This document shows positions 51,201 through 60,195 of a DNA stretch of 64,000 nucleotides, piece after piece. Every line of letters starts with the position of its first letter. Position 1 is the first letter of the stretch. A model generated the notes under the pieces. It ran no database searches, was not told the DNA's origin, and saw only the letters and a program-made list of their open reading frames with translations. Made by a program: the position numbers and the translations under genes. This DNA comes from Numida meleagris (Eukaryota > Chordata > Aves > Galliformes > Numididae), in the NCBI RefSeq assembly GCF_002078875.1, contig NC_034409.1:60155244-60219243 (forward strand), written 5' to 3'.

Positions 51201-54200
51201 GTCCATGTACTGGTTTTGGATGTGCCATCTTAGACCCCTACAGTGATTAATCCCTCCATTTTGTCCCACGGAAGGGATTTATTAGAGTGTATTTGTTTAC
51301 TGACTTTTGTCTCCTGGTCTGGGTGTCTAGAGAAACTAAATGTGCTGTCATCTTGATGACGTGCTGAGCTAGGCACTGCCATTCATGTAGCCCTTTGTGT
51401 ACTTTCACACTGAGTTGTTAATTCTTCATTTGCTCTGATTTGATCCTTTCTATTTCAGTTCTGTATAGTCAACTTGCTATAGATGGCCAGTAGCCAAGAA
51501 TACAATTTGTGCAATGGAAATACTCAAATCTTTAAACAGAAATGATGGTTGCGGTATCTGGGTTTTAGCTGTCAAATTCGGCTGAGTCTCACTATGTATA
51601 ATTGGTGACTACAGTAATACAAGGCCAATTGGAAATGAGGAGGAATTTTAATGAACTTAGTTCCCAGAACCGAACGTTTAAATAGTTTTTACTTGCCTTT
51701 CTGAGGAAAGTCCTTTGTGTCTCTCTTCTTCTCTGGCAGATAATCATTGTTTTGTGGTTTTCAATAGCCAATCTTTGATAAAACCTTTCAGTGCAAATGT
51801 ATGATGAGTGCTGAAAGACCGCTCGTTTGAGGGAATTTTGTCCTAATTAGCTGGTTTGCTTCCATATGAGTAAAAGTAGGACTACAGATAAAAGGCTGCT
51901 GTGATTACTCCTTTTTTTCTTTTTTTTCTTTTTTTTTTTTCCTACACAGGGTACTTTGTCCATGAACATTTCCAGCGGGGAACATTTTCAGCAGTCGTGA
52001 AAACAGCAGGAAAATTCGTTCACGTAGAGCAGAAGTGCTTTAAGGCTTATAAATTAAAAATGCCATACCCTGACCGTAGTAGTGCACCCACTGTTAAATG
52101 AGCCGGTGGAGCCGCAGAAACAGCAGTTCCACAGCTAGGCTGAATCCCATGTGCAGTATGATGCAAGTGGTTTTTTGGATGAATAAAAAATATACTCGAA
52201 TAGTTTTCTCTGCAAGCCTAGTTTGGAAGAAAATACATTCATGTTAGATGTATTCAGTGACTGTAAGGAAAGAATAAATTCATATAGAAAGTTTTTTCCC
52301 AAATAGTTATGTTTGAAAACTCGAGCTTTCATCCAATGTGTTAATAACAACTTTTTTTCTAGGTAACCGATGATGGTGTTATAGCACTAGTGAGTGGAAC
52401 GTGTTCAGAGAATTTAAAGGTAAGCTATCGATCCCAATAACAAAGCAATTAATTTAAAAAGTAAATTCCTACATTTGTGTTAGGAGTGTTATTACTTTCG
52501 AGGGAAGTTTATTAATTATTTTTACCTTTGTGCACACACTTGCACACTATTTTTGGTTATGAATTAAATACTTTCCGCCTGTCTGTATAGGTACCTCAAA
52601 TCAATTCTTTTTTTACAAACACTATCTCTTTTTGAGATGTACAAGTTACCTTCTATTGAGTGTAGAATGCTTTCTTTAACTTGTGTTGTTTTAGAGAAGT
52701 GTATAATAAATGCAAATAGTTGCTTAACTTTTTTCCATGACTTGTTTGGAGTTACCTCCTTATTCTTTTGAACTTCTAGGCAGAATTTGTAATGTGGATA
52801 ATTTCACGGGTTTATGAAATCAAGTTGTTTACATCTGCTAGAGCCTAAAGATTTCTGGCATCAATTGTCTTATCTTCCTTTGATTTCTAACATAGATGTG
52901 GTCCTGTTTAAAAAGTGACTAACTGAACAGGCCACACAAGTGTAATTGTACACATTATTTTCCCTTGCTGTGTAGTGATAGGGTGCCAAAATGGTGGCTT
53001 TGATTTCAGAAAAATGAATGGAAAATTTCAGTCACGGCTTTTTCTCTTTTGAATGACTTCATTGTATGTAAGTGTGGGATCATACCTGTTCACATGTTTT
53101 AAAAGTCCTCCAGGGTGAAAGTAATATAGAAGGAGATAGACTGAATAGTAGTGTGGATTTTTGTTTCTTTGCTTTCCTGCATTTAGTAAAATGTTCCTGT
53201 GCTTTAACTTTCTTAAAAATGGTGTATTTAAATGCTTTTGCATTTAGGTGGGTTTTTGTTGCCAGTTTTAGTAAGGCAAGATTTTATATCTTTATGTGGA
53301 ATGACTTATTTTAAAAACAAAACTTTAGCTCTGTACGTTGATAGAACACGAAATGTTTAGGTCTGGTTTACAAGCAGCGACAAAAAGAAAGGAAAATGTG
53401 GCATTATTTGTTACAGTCATTTTTTCAGTCTCTTCCTTGTCTATGTCTTGATCTGCGTACGCCTGCTTCATGTCTCAAAGGTAAAGTGCAAATTTATAGG
53501 TAGTGGTCCAGTGTCAGGCACATGGTGAAATAAGTAGTGTCTTAAAGTAATCAAACTAGTCAGATCTGTCAATCTTCTTACTTCAGAGGCGTTCAGATTC
53601 CACACTTCACTTACTCATTATAATGAACTAAGAACATACACACGTACAACAGCTTTTCTGTATCTTGCTTCAGTGAATACAGTTCTTGTTTTCTGTGTCG
53701 TCATTCTGTTCAAGATTGCATTTATTGCAAAAAGTCCTTTTCATTTATGTGCTCTTTCAAGATCCTTGGAGCTCATCGTTTGGAAAGAGACTTCACAATA
53801 AAACAGTGTTTTGTTGGGGTGCCTGAAGAATATTTTCCCAGATTCTGTTTTCATTAGCTCTGATGTCTTATTTTCAACATTTCTTCTCAAATGTTGTGGT
53901 TTTTGATATAGGAAGTAGTCTAGAGAGTCCTGATTTTAACAGGAACAACAAACATTTGATAATAACCTGTTAAAGCCAAGTGGAAGAAAACTACCAGAAA
54001 GAAAGAGGATGACTTTGGGTATGGAGACTAGCAAAGAGTAAGGGGACCAGAGTCTACTACTGTATGGTGTGGAGAAAACCATTCTCTCTCTCCTTCCCAT
54101 CCATGAAACAAAGATAACGATCTTTCCCTTATTCAGTCCTTTGGTTTTTTTCTTGTGCTGAAACAGCTGTTAGAGACAAGGAGTTTTGGCATTTTTTTGT

Positions 54201-56359
54201 TGTTTTTGTTTTTAACCTAGGTGCATGCTCGCTTCATATTACACATGACTAAGTTTGGAGCAGTGGCTTAAAACTGGAACGTAGGAAATGCTGTACTAAC
54301 ATGCAGAAAAACTTCTTTATGGTGAGGGTGATGGAGCACTGGAACAGGTTTCCCAGAGAGGTTGTAGAGTCTCCTTTTAAGGAGATACACAAGACCCATC
54401 TGAACACCTACCTGTGTGACCTATTGTAGGGAACCTGCATTAGCAGGGGGGCTGGACTTGATGAGACCCCTTCCAACCCCTGCGATTCTGTGAAGATCTG
54501 TTTATTAAAACTAAGCAGCAAAGATTTTTTTCTTAAACAAAATTTTTGATTACAAACAGCTGCTGAGTTTATTCTTTTTCCAGTGCGTCTAACAGGTAGT
54601 GGTTCCACAGATGCACAAAAATGAAGACAGTGACTGTTAGTCTAGTCTTGGAAGGAGTACTTTTAGGAACCGCTTATTACGTGGAACTTATTCCAGCAGA
54701 GACTGATGTTTTGTATCTGTTCTGGGAAAACCCAGAAATCATTCTGTCCTCCTGGACAACAAATAGGTAGGAGAACAGGTTGCCCAGGGAGGTTGTGGAT
54801 GCCCCGTCCCTGGAGGCGTTCAAGGCCAGGCTGGACGTGGCTCTGGGCAGCCTGGTCTGGTGGTTGGCAACCCTGCACGCAGCAGGGGGGTTGAAACTCG
54901 ATGATCTTGGAGGTCCTTTTCAACCCAGGCCATTCTATGATTCTATGAATGTGCGATAGGAAAACTGTTGGGACTTGAGCTCTGTAGAATCTCATAGAAA
55001 AGTGTCTTGAATGATATTTGCATTTGGAGAAAAGTTAGATCTATGTTTTCAGATGTTTCGGTGTCAAAACTAAAAAAGCTGCCTTGATTTTCCTGAAGGT
55101 GTTTTGCTGGTCTGTACACAACCACATAAAGGATTGATGCACTGAGGAACAGTAGGTTGTAACTTCTTCTGGGAAGGGAATCTCTGAAGATCATTGGGCA
55201 AATGAAAGCTTTACCTCCGAAAGTGAGGGTGCTCTGCTAGGCTTTTTACTTATTTCTGTCATCTTAACAGGAGATCCACATGGAACGCTGTGTGAATCTG
55301 ACCGATGTTGCAGTAGAAGCGGTCCTTACTTGTTGTCCAAAGATACACATTTTTCTGTTCCATGGATGCCCATTGATAACAGGTGGGTCAAATCATGCTC
55401 TCTCTTTCATTCTTGGTTTTCTAAACATATTACAATTTTTGCCATTCTTGCTTGTCTGACAACAGCCTTTATAGATGGATAAATGTTCTATATGAAACTA
55501 GATTTTTTTACTCTTAATAAAGCAAGCTAGAACAAAGTCCTACAAAGTCAGAAAAAAGATGAGGCGATCGGTATTGCACAGTGATAAATATGCTTAAGAG
55601 AGTAGAATTACAGCTACTTTAGGAATTCTAACTTTGATTTTTCTGAGTTTCATGTGATTGAAATGATTTTTTAAAAATTTAATTTATATTAATGCAACAG
55701 ATGCATATTTATTGAAAGTGGTACAGGGAGAAAGCCACTTAACCATAGGTCGTATGATTCTATGAACCAGTTAAGAATAAGCAAGATGTAATGGTATCAG
55801 TGTGGACCCAGTTTCAATCTTCTGTGGAGGGTGATGGGGTAAATTTTATTGAAGGAAATGAACCGTTGTCTCTGGATTCAGAAAAATGTGCTCATGCTAA
55901 AAAAAACATAAAATGCCTAAGAGCATGAGAAGCCTTTTCTTAAGGCCAAAAGAGGCCTTAATTCTTGCATGTTGTTTTATTTCCCTCTGTAAGAGTGAAT
56001 TTCTATTTTAAAAAATAAAACTATGAAGTTGTTATTAAATTATGAAGTTATTTTTAAAATAGAAGTTTAGTCTTGTAGGGAGAGTAAAGTACTTTTTAGC
56101 GAGTACAGCTCAGGACAAGATGTTAAAACAGTGGTGATCTGTGTCCTTTCCATGTGTATTTATTTTCAGTGTGTATTAAAAAGTTGAGCATAAATGCAGA
56201 TAAAATTGATTTATTTTGTCAGCCTTTCTAAACACCACCTATGTATTCTGAAGAAATAATAATATCTTGCATTTCTCTTTTGTAGATCGTTCTCGAGATG
56301 TTTTAGAGCAGCTCATCATCTCAAACAAAATCAAACAAGTGACATGGACCGTTTACTGA
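36216..56359 (+). CDS. AMN1: AMN1, antagonist of mitotic exit network 1 homologue (seven coding exons)
   Basis: Coding exons are 36216-36277, 41880-42012, 45324-45468, 48856-49073, 52363-52419, 55271-55382 and 56286-56359. All six introns are GT-AG. Together they give 801 nt, 266 residues plus TGA, close to the human protein (about 258, from memory). After a short N-terminus the protein has a conserved segment ([14 protein letters not shown]) followed by cysteine-rich leucine-rich repeats of the AMN1/F-box-LRR type, for example [27 protein letters not shown] and [14 protein letters not shown], and ends KQVTWTVY. The start is the first ATG after an in-frame TAG at 36174-36176 and has a good Kozak context (GCCATGA). 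Yeast Amn1 restrains mitotic exit and promotes cell separation. The vertebrate protein is much less studied and has no obvious F-box here. Identity is inferred from remembered orthologue sequence and is strong. Confidence 0.96.
36465..36615 (+). repeat. G-rich degenerate minisatellite in AMN1 intron 1
   Basis: Imperfect repeats of GGGTGATGGGTG / GTGGGTGGCAGG-like units follow the CpG island. The G-runs are frequent enough for possible G-quadruplex formation on the coding strand. Confidence 0.5.
37541..37668 (+). repeat. CR1 3' tail in AMN1 intron 1
   Basis: GGTCAGGCTGGACAGGGCTC and GAGTTGGACTAGATGACC, ending near TTTCTGTGATCTT. Confidence 0.8.
38028..38416 (+). repeat. CR1 3' end in AMN1 intron 1
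   Basis: About 390 bp: GGGTTGTTCAGTCTGGAAAA, CAGGTTGGATATTAGGAAAC, GGAACAGGCTGCCCAGGGAG, ending GATTCTATGATTGTAT. Confidence 0.9.
41880..42012 (+). CDS. AMN1: AMN1 coding exon 2
   Basis: Preceded by a pyrimidine tract and TTTCAG, followed by GTAAGA. Encodes residues 21-65 ([18 protein letters not shown], then the LPPNIKDKL block and [11 protein letters not shown]) and ends in phase 0. Reading continues from exon 1 through a split Leu codon (CT|A). Confidence 0.95.
42013..45323 (+). other. AMN1: AMN1 intron 2
   Basis: A 3.3-kb AT-rich intron. Contains an A-run at about 42,812-42,834 and T/C-rich sequence at 43.0-43.7 kb. No CR1 or other exon recognised. Confidence 0.85.
45324..45468 (+). CDS. 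AMN1: AMN1 coding exon 3
   Basis: Acceptor TTACAG, donor GTATGT. Encodes residues 66 to about 114: the first LRR ([19 protein letters not shown]) and the start of the second (LKKINLNSC), ending TSE. Ends one base into a Gly codon (phase 1). That phase matters for the possible alternative exon at 51950. Confidence 0.95.
46981..47156 (+). repeat. CR1 3' tail in AMN1 intron 3, first of two
   Basis: CAGGCTGCCCAGAGAAGCTG through GGTCCCTTCCAATTGAAGCC, ending ATTCTGTGATATGATT. Confidence 0.85.
47166..47352 (+). repeat. CR1 3' tail in AMN1 intron 3, second of two
   Basis: GGAATGGGCTGCCCAGGGTG through GGTCTTTTCCAACCTTGGTG, ending GATTCTAAGATTCTATGATT. About ten bases separate it from the previous tail, and the two differ in sequence. 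Confidence 0.85.
48856..49073 (+). CDS. AMN1: AMN1 coding exon 4
   Basis: Acceptor GACAG, donor GTAACT. Encodes residues 114-186, the core LRRs ([51 protein letters not shown]). The regularly placed Cys residues fit the cysteine-containing LRR subtype. Longest coding exon of the gene; ends in phase 0. Confidence 0.95.
49074..52362 (+). other. AMN1: AMN1 intron 4
   Basis: A 3.3-kb intron. Apart from the exon-like segment at 51,950-52,205 I see no coding or repeat feature I can name. Long pyrimidine tract at about 51,908-51,942. Confidence 0.85.
51950..52205 (+). other. Candidate alternative terminal exon inside AMN1 intron 4
   Basis: A long T-rich tract ends in CTACACAG. An open frame then encodes 49 residues ([20 protein letters not shown], later [14 protein letters not shown]) to TGA at 52099-52101, and AATAAA follows at 52182-52187. 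The frame enters in phase 1. AMN1 exon 4 (phase 0) cannot join it in frame, but exon 3 (phase 1) can, which would give a protein of about 163 residues. I do not recognise the peptide. It could instead be a retrocopy fragment of another gene; no poly(A) tail follows the AATAAA. Confidence 0.35.
52363..52419 (+). CDS. AMN1: AMN1 coding exon 5
   Basis: A 57-nt exon between TTCTAG and GTAAGC encoding 19 residues ([19 protein letters not shown]). It is too short to stand out as an ORF and was found by matching the expected LRR continuation between exons 4 and 6. Both ends are phase 0, so skipping it would keep the frame. Confidence 0.93.
54254..54493 (+). repeat. CR1 3' tail in AMN1 intron 5
   Basis: GGAGCACTGGAACAGGTTTC, CCAGAGAGGTTGTAGAGTC, GACCCCTTCCAACCCCTGCG, ending GATTCTGTGAAG. 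Confidence 0.85.
54771..54948 (+). repeat. CR1 3' tail in AMN1 intron 5, second copy
   Basis: GAGAACAGGTTGCCCAGGGA, GGCGTTCAAGGCCAGGCTGG, ending CATTCTATGATTCTATGA. Little diverged. Confidence 0.9.
55271..55382 (+). CDS. AMN1: AMN1 coding exon 6
   Basis: Acceptor TAACAG, donor GTGGGT. Encodes residues 206 to about 243 ([19 protein letters not shown] and the FHGCPLIT segment), the last full LRRs. Ends in phase 1. Confidence 0.95.
56286..56359 (+). CDS. AMN1: AMN1 coding exon 7 (terminal, with stop)
   Basis: Acceptor TTTGTAG. Encodes the conserved C-terminus ([19 protein letters not shown], then TWTVY) and TGA at 56357-56359. The VTWTVY end agrees with the mammalian orthologue as I remember it. 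Confidence 0.95.
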
Positions 56360-57495
56360 CTATTTTTTGTCTGCATATGTATGAGTGTAAAGTTTACAGA
56401 TGGGAGAGCTGTTTCAGAAAACAGGCACCTCAAAGAAACAGTTGGTGACTTTTTGTACCTGTGGATTGCTTCTCTCCTTCTTCCCACCAGAGGTCTCCAT
56501 TGCCATTCCAGTCCTTGAATGTGAGTCTGGGCTTCCCTAGTGTCTCTGCTTAGAGCCCTGTTTGTCTTCGCAGCGCTGACAGTATTTCATTAAGAGGAAA
56601 GTTAAATTACAGTCAGCATTACACTGTCATCTCTCAGCCTCCTTGAACAATCAGATTTGGCCATTATTGAGCATGTTTTAGCATTTTAGCTGCTTATACA
56701 AACCTGGTTTTACTAAGTCCCTGTTCTGAGTTTTTAATCTCAGAGGGTAATTGCAACTAAAAATATCAAACCTACGCATAGTATTAACAGTTATGCAACA
56801 CTGGGACTTTGACAAAGCCAGCAGACAGAACTGGTAAGTGGAAGTGTCATTAACAGCAGTGCAAATATATTTTATGTAGTAACAGTCTCCTTTCACCAGG
56901 AACTTTTGCTTTGCGTGGAGGAAAACTGTATGTACCTTTCATTTGATGTTATTGATGCTGTGGGTTTCGGCCTTTATTTACCATGAAATATTTACTGCAG
57001 TCTTACATATCCAAAAGTACAGTCTGAACATGTAAACACAGAAGAAAATTGGAATTGCTGTAGTGCTTTAACAAATCTCAGAATAGTGCTGATGACCGAT
57101 AAAATAATCTTATATGATACTGGCTCTGGCTTCTGCCTATTGCAAAATCACTGGAGAGAACAAAACATTGGTCTTGTAAGCATAGGTGAGAGTGAAGTAA
57201 GACCGCATTTAGCATCAGAGCACGTGAATCTCAAGACAGTAGAGTTCAGCAGAGTTTGTGTTCCGCTATATGTGGTTTATTACCTCTCCTGTGGCCTCCA
57301 GAAGATGAAAATGTCTGTTTATGTATTGTTTGACTGTAGTCACTTTAAAAAAATTCGAAATATAGAATTGATTACATGACAGAATAATGGTTTCATCATA
57401 ATTACAAGTCATGCTCACTGGCTTTGTTGAAGCAGTATAACTTACAGTGAGACCTGTACGATTTCTGCATTAAACTTTTAAAAATGCTAGTAACT
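56360..57495 (+). other. AMN1: AMN1 3' UTR (first likely poly(A) site)
   Basis: The first poly(A)-type hexamer I find after the stop is ATTAAA at 57469-57474, giving a UTR of about 1.1 kb. No AATAAA is seen before 59,645. The extent is inferred; longer isoforms are possible. Confidence 0.4.
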
Positions 57496-59296
57496 TCAGC
57501 AATGCAGAGAGCAGACAGCACACCATGTTGATACTCTACATTTGGGAGTAGCAGGATTTAGCTGGGGAGGTCTTACATGGATCCAATGACTCTCAAAAAT
57601 GTATCAGTTTAGGCAACAGTGAGGAGAGTTTATTTTATAAATTAGCCCATGCTAATTTTAAATGTCATAGAAATAAGAGTCTTCTACTAACCTATTTAAA
57701 GTTCACGTCAAATTGCATAGAAGATAATGTGTTGCATCCAGTACCGTAAAAGGATATTACAGTATCTGACAATTATCTCTGCTCCTCTCTTGATTGTATG
57801 GCTTATGGAAGAGCAAGTCCATGTAGGAAACTTGTTCATGTGTAACTTCAACTCTTTTTGCAAGAAGTAATTTATCTGCTGTGTCTGGTTTCAGGAAAGG
57901 TGCCGCATTAGCTACCTTAAGTGGGAAGGGGTCCGAGGAGCCTCCTGCCCAAAGCAGGGCCAGCTTGGAGCTCAGCCAGCTTACTCAGGGCTTTCTCTGA
58001 CCAAATCTCTCAAGTGCTACATTCAAAAAGAAAATTATAAATGGAAACATGTAAAGCAGCTTAAGGTGGAAGACCACCTAGGCCTGTAAAAGCAAAGGAC
58101 ACTTGTAGTGCTAGCCCTTTGCTAATGTAACCTTGGATTTGTCATGTTAAAGGCAAATGCAGCTTACACTGTCCTTAAATGTGCATGCAGATTTACAGTG
58201 TTCTTCTGCAGTCTCTTGTAAATGCGTAATTTAGTGCTGTACCTCACCTAGTGCTTAAAAAAAAAAAAAAACAAAAAAAAAAGTACAGCAGTAAGATGAG
58301 TAATGCTGTATTCTTAGGTTTGAAACTTTGAGATTCAGTAATTCCTTCACTTCCAGAGCTTAAGACTGCTCTACCATAGGTTTGTTACTAGCATCATTCT
58401 ACTGGAATTGCTTTCGATTCAGGTTGAGTCACAGTCATTTTCAAAAAAACGTTTAATAAGAGTGCAAGAGTGGATCTGGAGATGAACATCGTGTATGCAG
58501 TTACCAGCTCATATTGATACTGTGCTTGGATGTTACTGATGTAAATTCTTGGGTGAGCACTACAGAACATTTGTGTATTGTTTTGAATGTTAAAGTCAGT
58601 AAGTCTTCTGTTTAGCTATTTCTGAAAAACGTGTTAAGATAGACTTTATAACATATGAATGTCATATTTGTATGAGCGTTCATAAACTTTCCACTTCATA
58701 AACAGTCTCTTTTTCTGAGTGCCACATACTTTTTTATAGTTAGAAGCTTTTACCACATCATCTGGGGTTTGGATAGTTGTGGTTGCTTTGTGTTCCCTTC
58801 TTTGGTGTTTAGCTCCCTATCGCTGGTTATTTTGTAGTTAACTGCAAAGCATGATGCCTGTTTGCTTTGTTTTGAGGTTACATCTGAACATCAGGAAGCA
58901 CTTCTTTACTGTGCAGGTAACAGCACTGGCACAAGCTACCAGAGAGGTTGTGGAATCTCCTCCCTGGAGATCTTCAGAAGCTGCCTGGACACAGTGCTCC
59001 CGAGCAAGCTGCTTTGGGTGTCCCTGTTGAGCAGGAGGTTTGACCCAATGACCTCCAGAGGTCCCTTCCTGCCTCAGCCTGTCTGTGATTCTGTTTCCCA
59101 TCAGGATCAACTATCTTTATTTTTATGCTTGCAGTGTAACGGAACATAGACACTAAAATGTTCTCTCTAAAGGATAGTTACCCTGTGGCTGTCTAGACAT
59201 TAAAAACTTTGGCTACAGCACAAGCAGCATGTTCTAGATTCATATGCAACTCCTAAATAATCATTCTTGACAGCTTCAAGGAAGAGCAGCGTTTTT
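57496..59296. other. Interval between convergent AMN1 and ETFBKMT
   Basis: No gene seen. Contains an A-rich tract at 58,258-58,282 and a CR1 tail at 58.87-59.09 kb. Parts may belong to extended 3' UTRs of either gene. Confidence 0.6.
58871..59094 (+). repeat. CR1 3' tail between AMN1 and ETFBKMT
   Basis: TTTGAGGTTACATCTGAACA, CAGAGAGGTTGTGGAATCTC, GACCTCCAGAGGTCCCTTCC, ending TGTGATTCTGTTT. It may fall inside a long AMN1 3' UTR. Confidence 0.85.
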
Positions 59297-59830
59297 TTTA
59301 TTTTAGAGGGAAGGAGGAGCCTCAAATTAGTTACTTGGACATTCAGAAGAGATTAGCAAAAAAAAAAAAAAAAAGAGTAAGGCACTTGGAATTAAATATA
59401 ACATAATAATCTACATCTTTACATCTTTCATCTTCACAGCTTTCTGTAAATAAGCCGCGGAACTGTGTGAAAGCAGCACAGTAATCTTTCAGCCACCCTC
59501 TTCTCTCCCCACAGTGGTATACTGGAAATCTAAAACATTTCACAATAGTGTCAAAGAGTGAGATTAGCACATAGATTGAAACATCAAGCATGCAAACTCC
59601 AAAGCGTAATTATCTTTGGATTTGCACTTCAGCATGCCTTGCTGAATAAAGTTTGCATGTAGTTTTACCTCAAACAGAGCCAAAGCCTCAATGAACATGA
59701 CTGAAATAAGTACGATGAAGGAACAGTACTCTACTTTGTAGCAACAGATGTGTTCCACGTTCAATTCCCATTTTCATTCTATATACTTAGAAAACAGCCA
59801 AGTGAGACAAAGTTCACTAGAGAGCTACCT
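59297..59830 (-). other. ETFBKMT: ETFBKMT 3' UTR
   Basis: On the - strand the first AATAAA after the TAA is at 59302-59297 (TTTATT on +), giving about 535 nt of UTR. Extent inferred from the hexamer alone. A T-run on the - strand lies at about 59,359-59,374. Confidence 0.4.
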
Positions 59831-60195
59831 TTAACAGCTTCCTAAGCTGTTGGAGGGCTGATAACTCCAGACAATACTTGATGTTAATCCATTGCTTTCT
59901 TGTCTAGTATACTCGGGAAGTGAATATTCTATAACTTTACGCAACTGGTTGTGAATGCTGTGGCTTAAAAACTGATGCCGGCCAGGGTCACCAATCAGCA
60001 CTTCAGTTTGATGTATCCTGATGCATTTCCTCAGCCAGTGATGAAGACCGTCAGCAAGTTGTTCGTCGTAAAACATATCTCCTAGAACAATGAGGTCCCA
60101 GTTGCCAGCCTCTGAGTTAATGATATTCTTAATGGTGATGGGAAAGGGAGTCACGTGGTTCAGTTCACAGTTCAAAATCATTGCTGTTCCTGCAA
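59831..60195 (-). CDS. ETFBKMT: ETFBKMT last coding exon
   Basis: 365 nt. Acceptor TTTTCAG after a T-run. Encodes AGTAMILNCELN, WDLIVLGDMFYDE, VLIGDPGRHQF and the tail SIVWSYQPSNSLGSC, then TAA. The GDMFYDE and IGDPGR blocks are characteristic of the METTL20 family. Confidence 0.95.

Larger units (their letters stand above)
52420..55270 (+). other. AMN1: AMN1 intron 5
   Basis: A 2.9-kb intron with two CR1 3' tails in sense orientation (54.25-54.49 and 54.77-54.95 kb). The rest is AT-rich and unremarkable. Confidence 0.85.

Noticed and set aside
57086..57379. 97-codon ORF after the AMN1 stop
   Set aside because: Lies in the probable AMN1 3' UTR; no recognisable motif.
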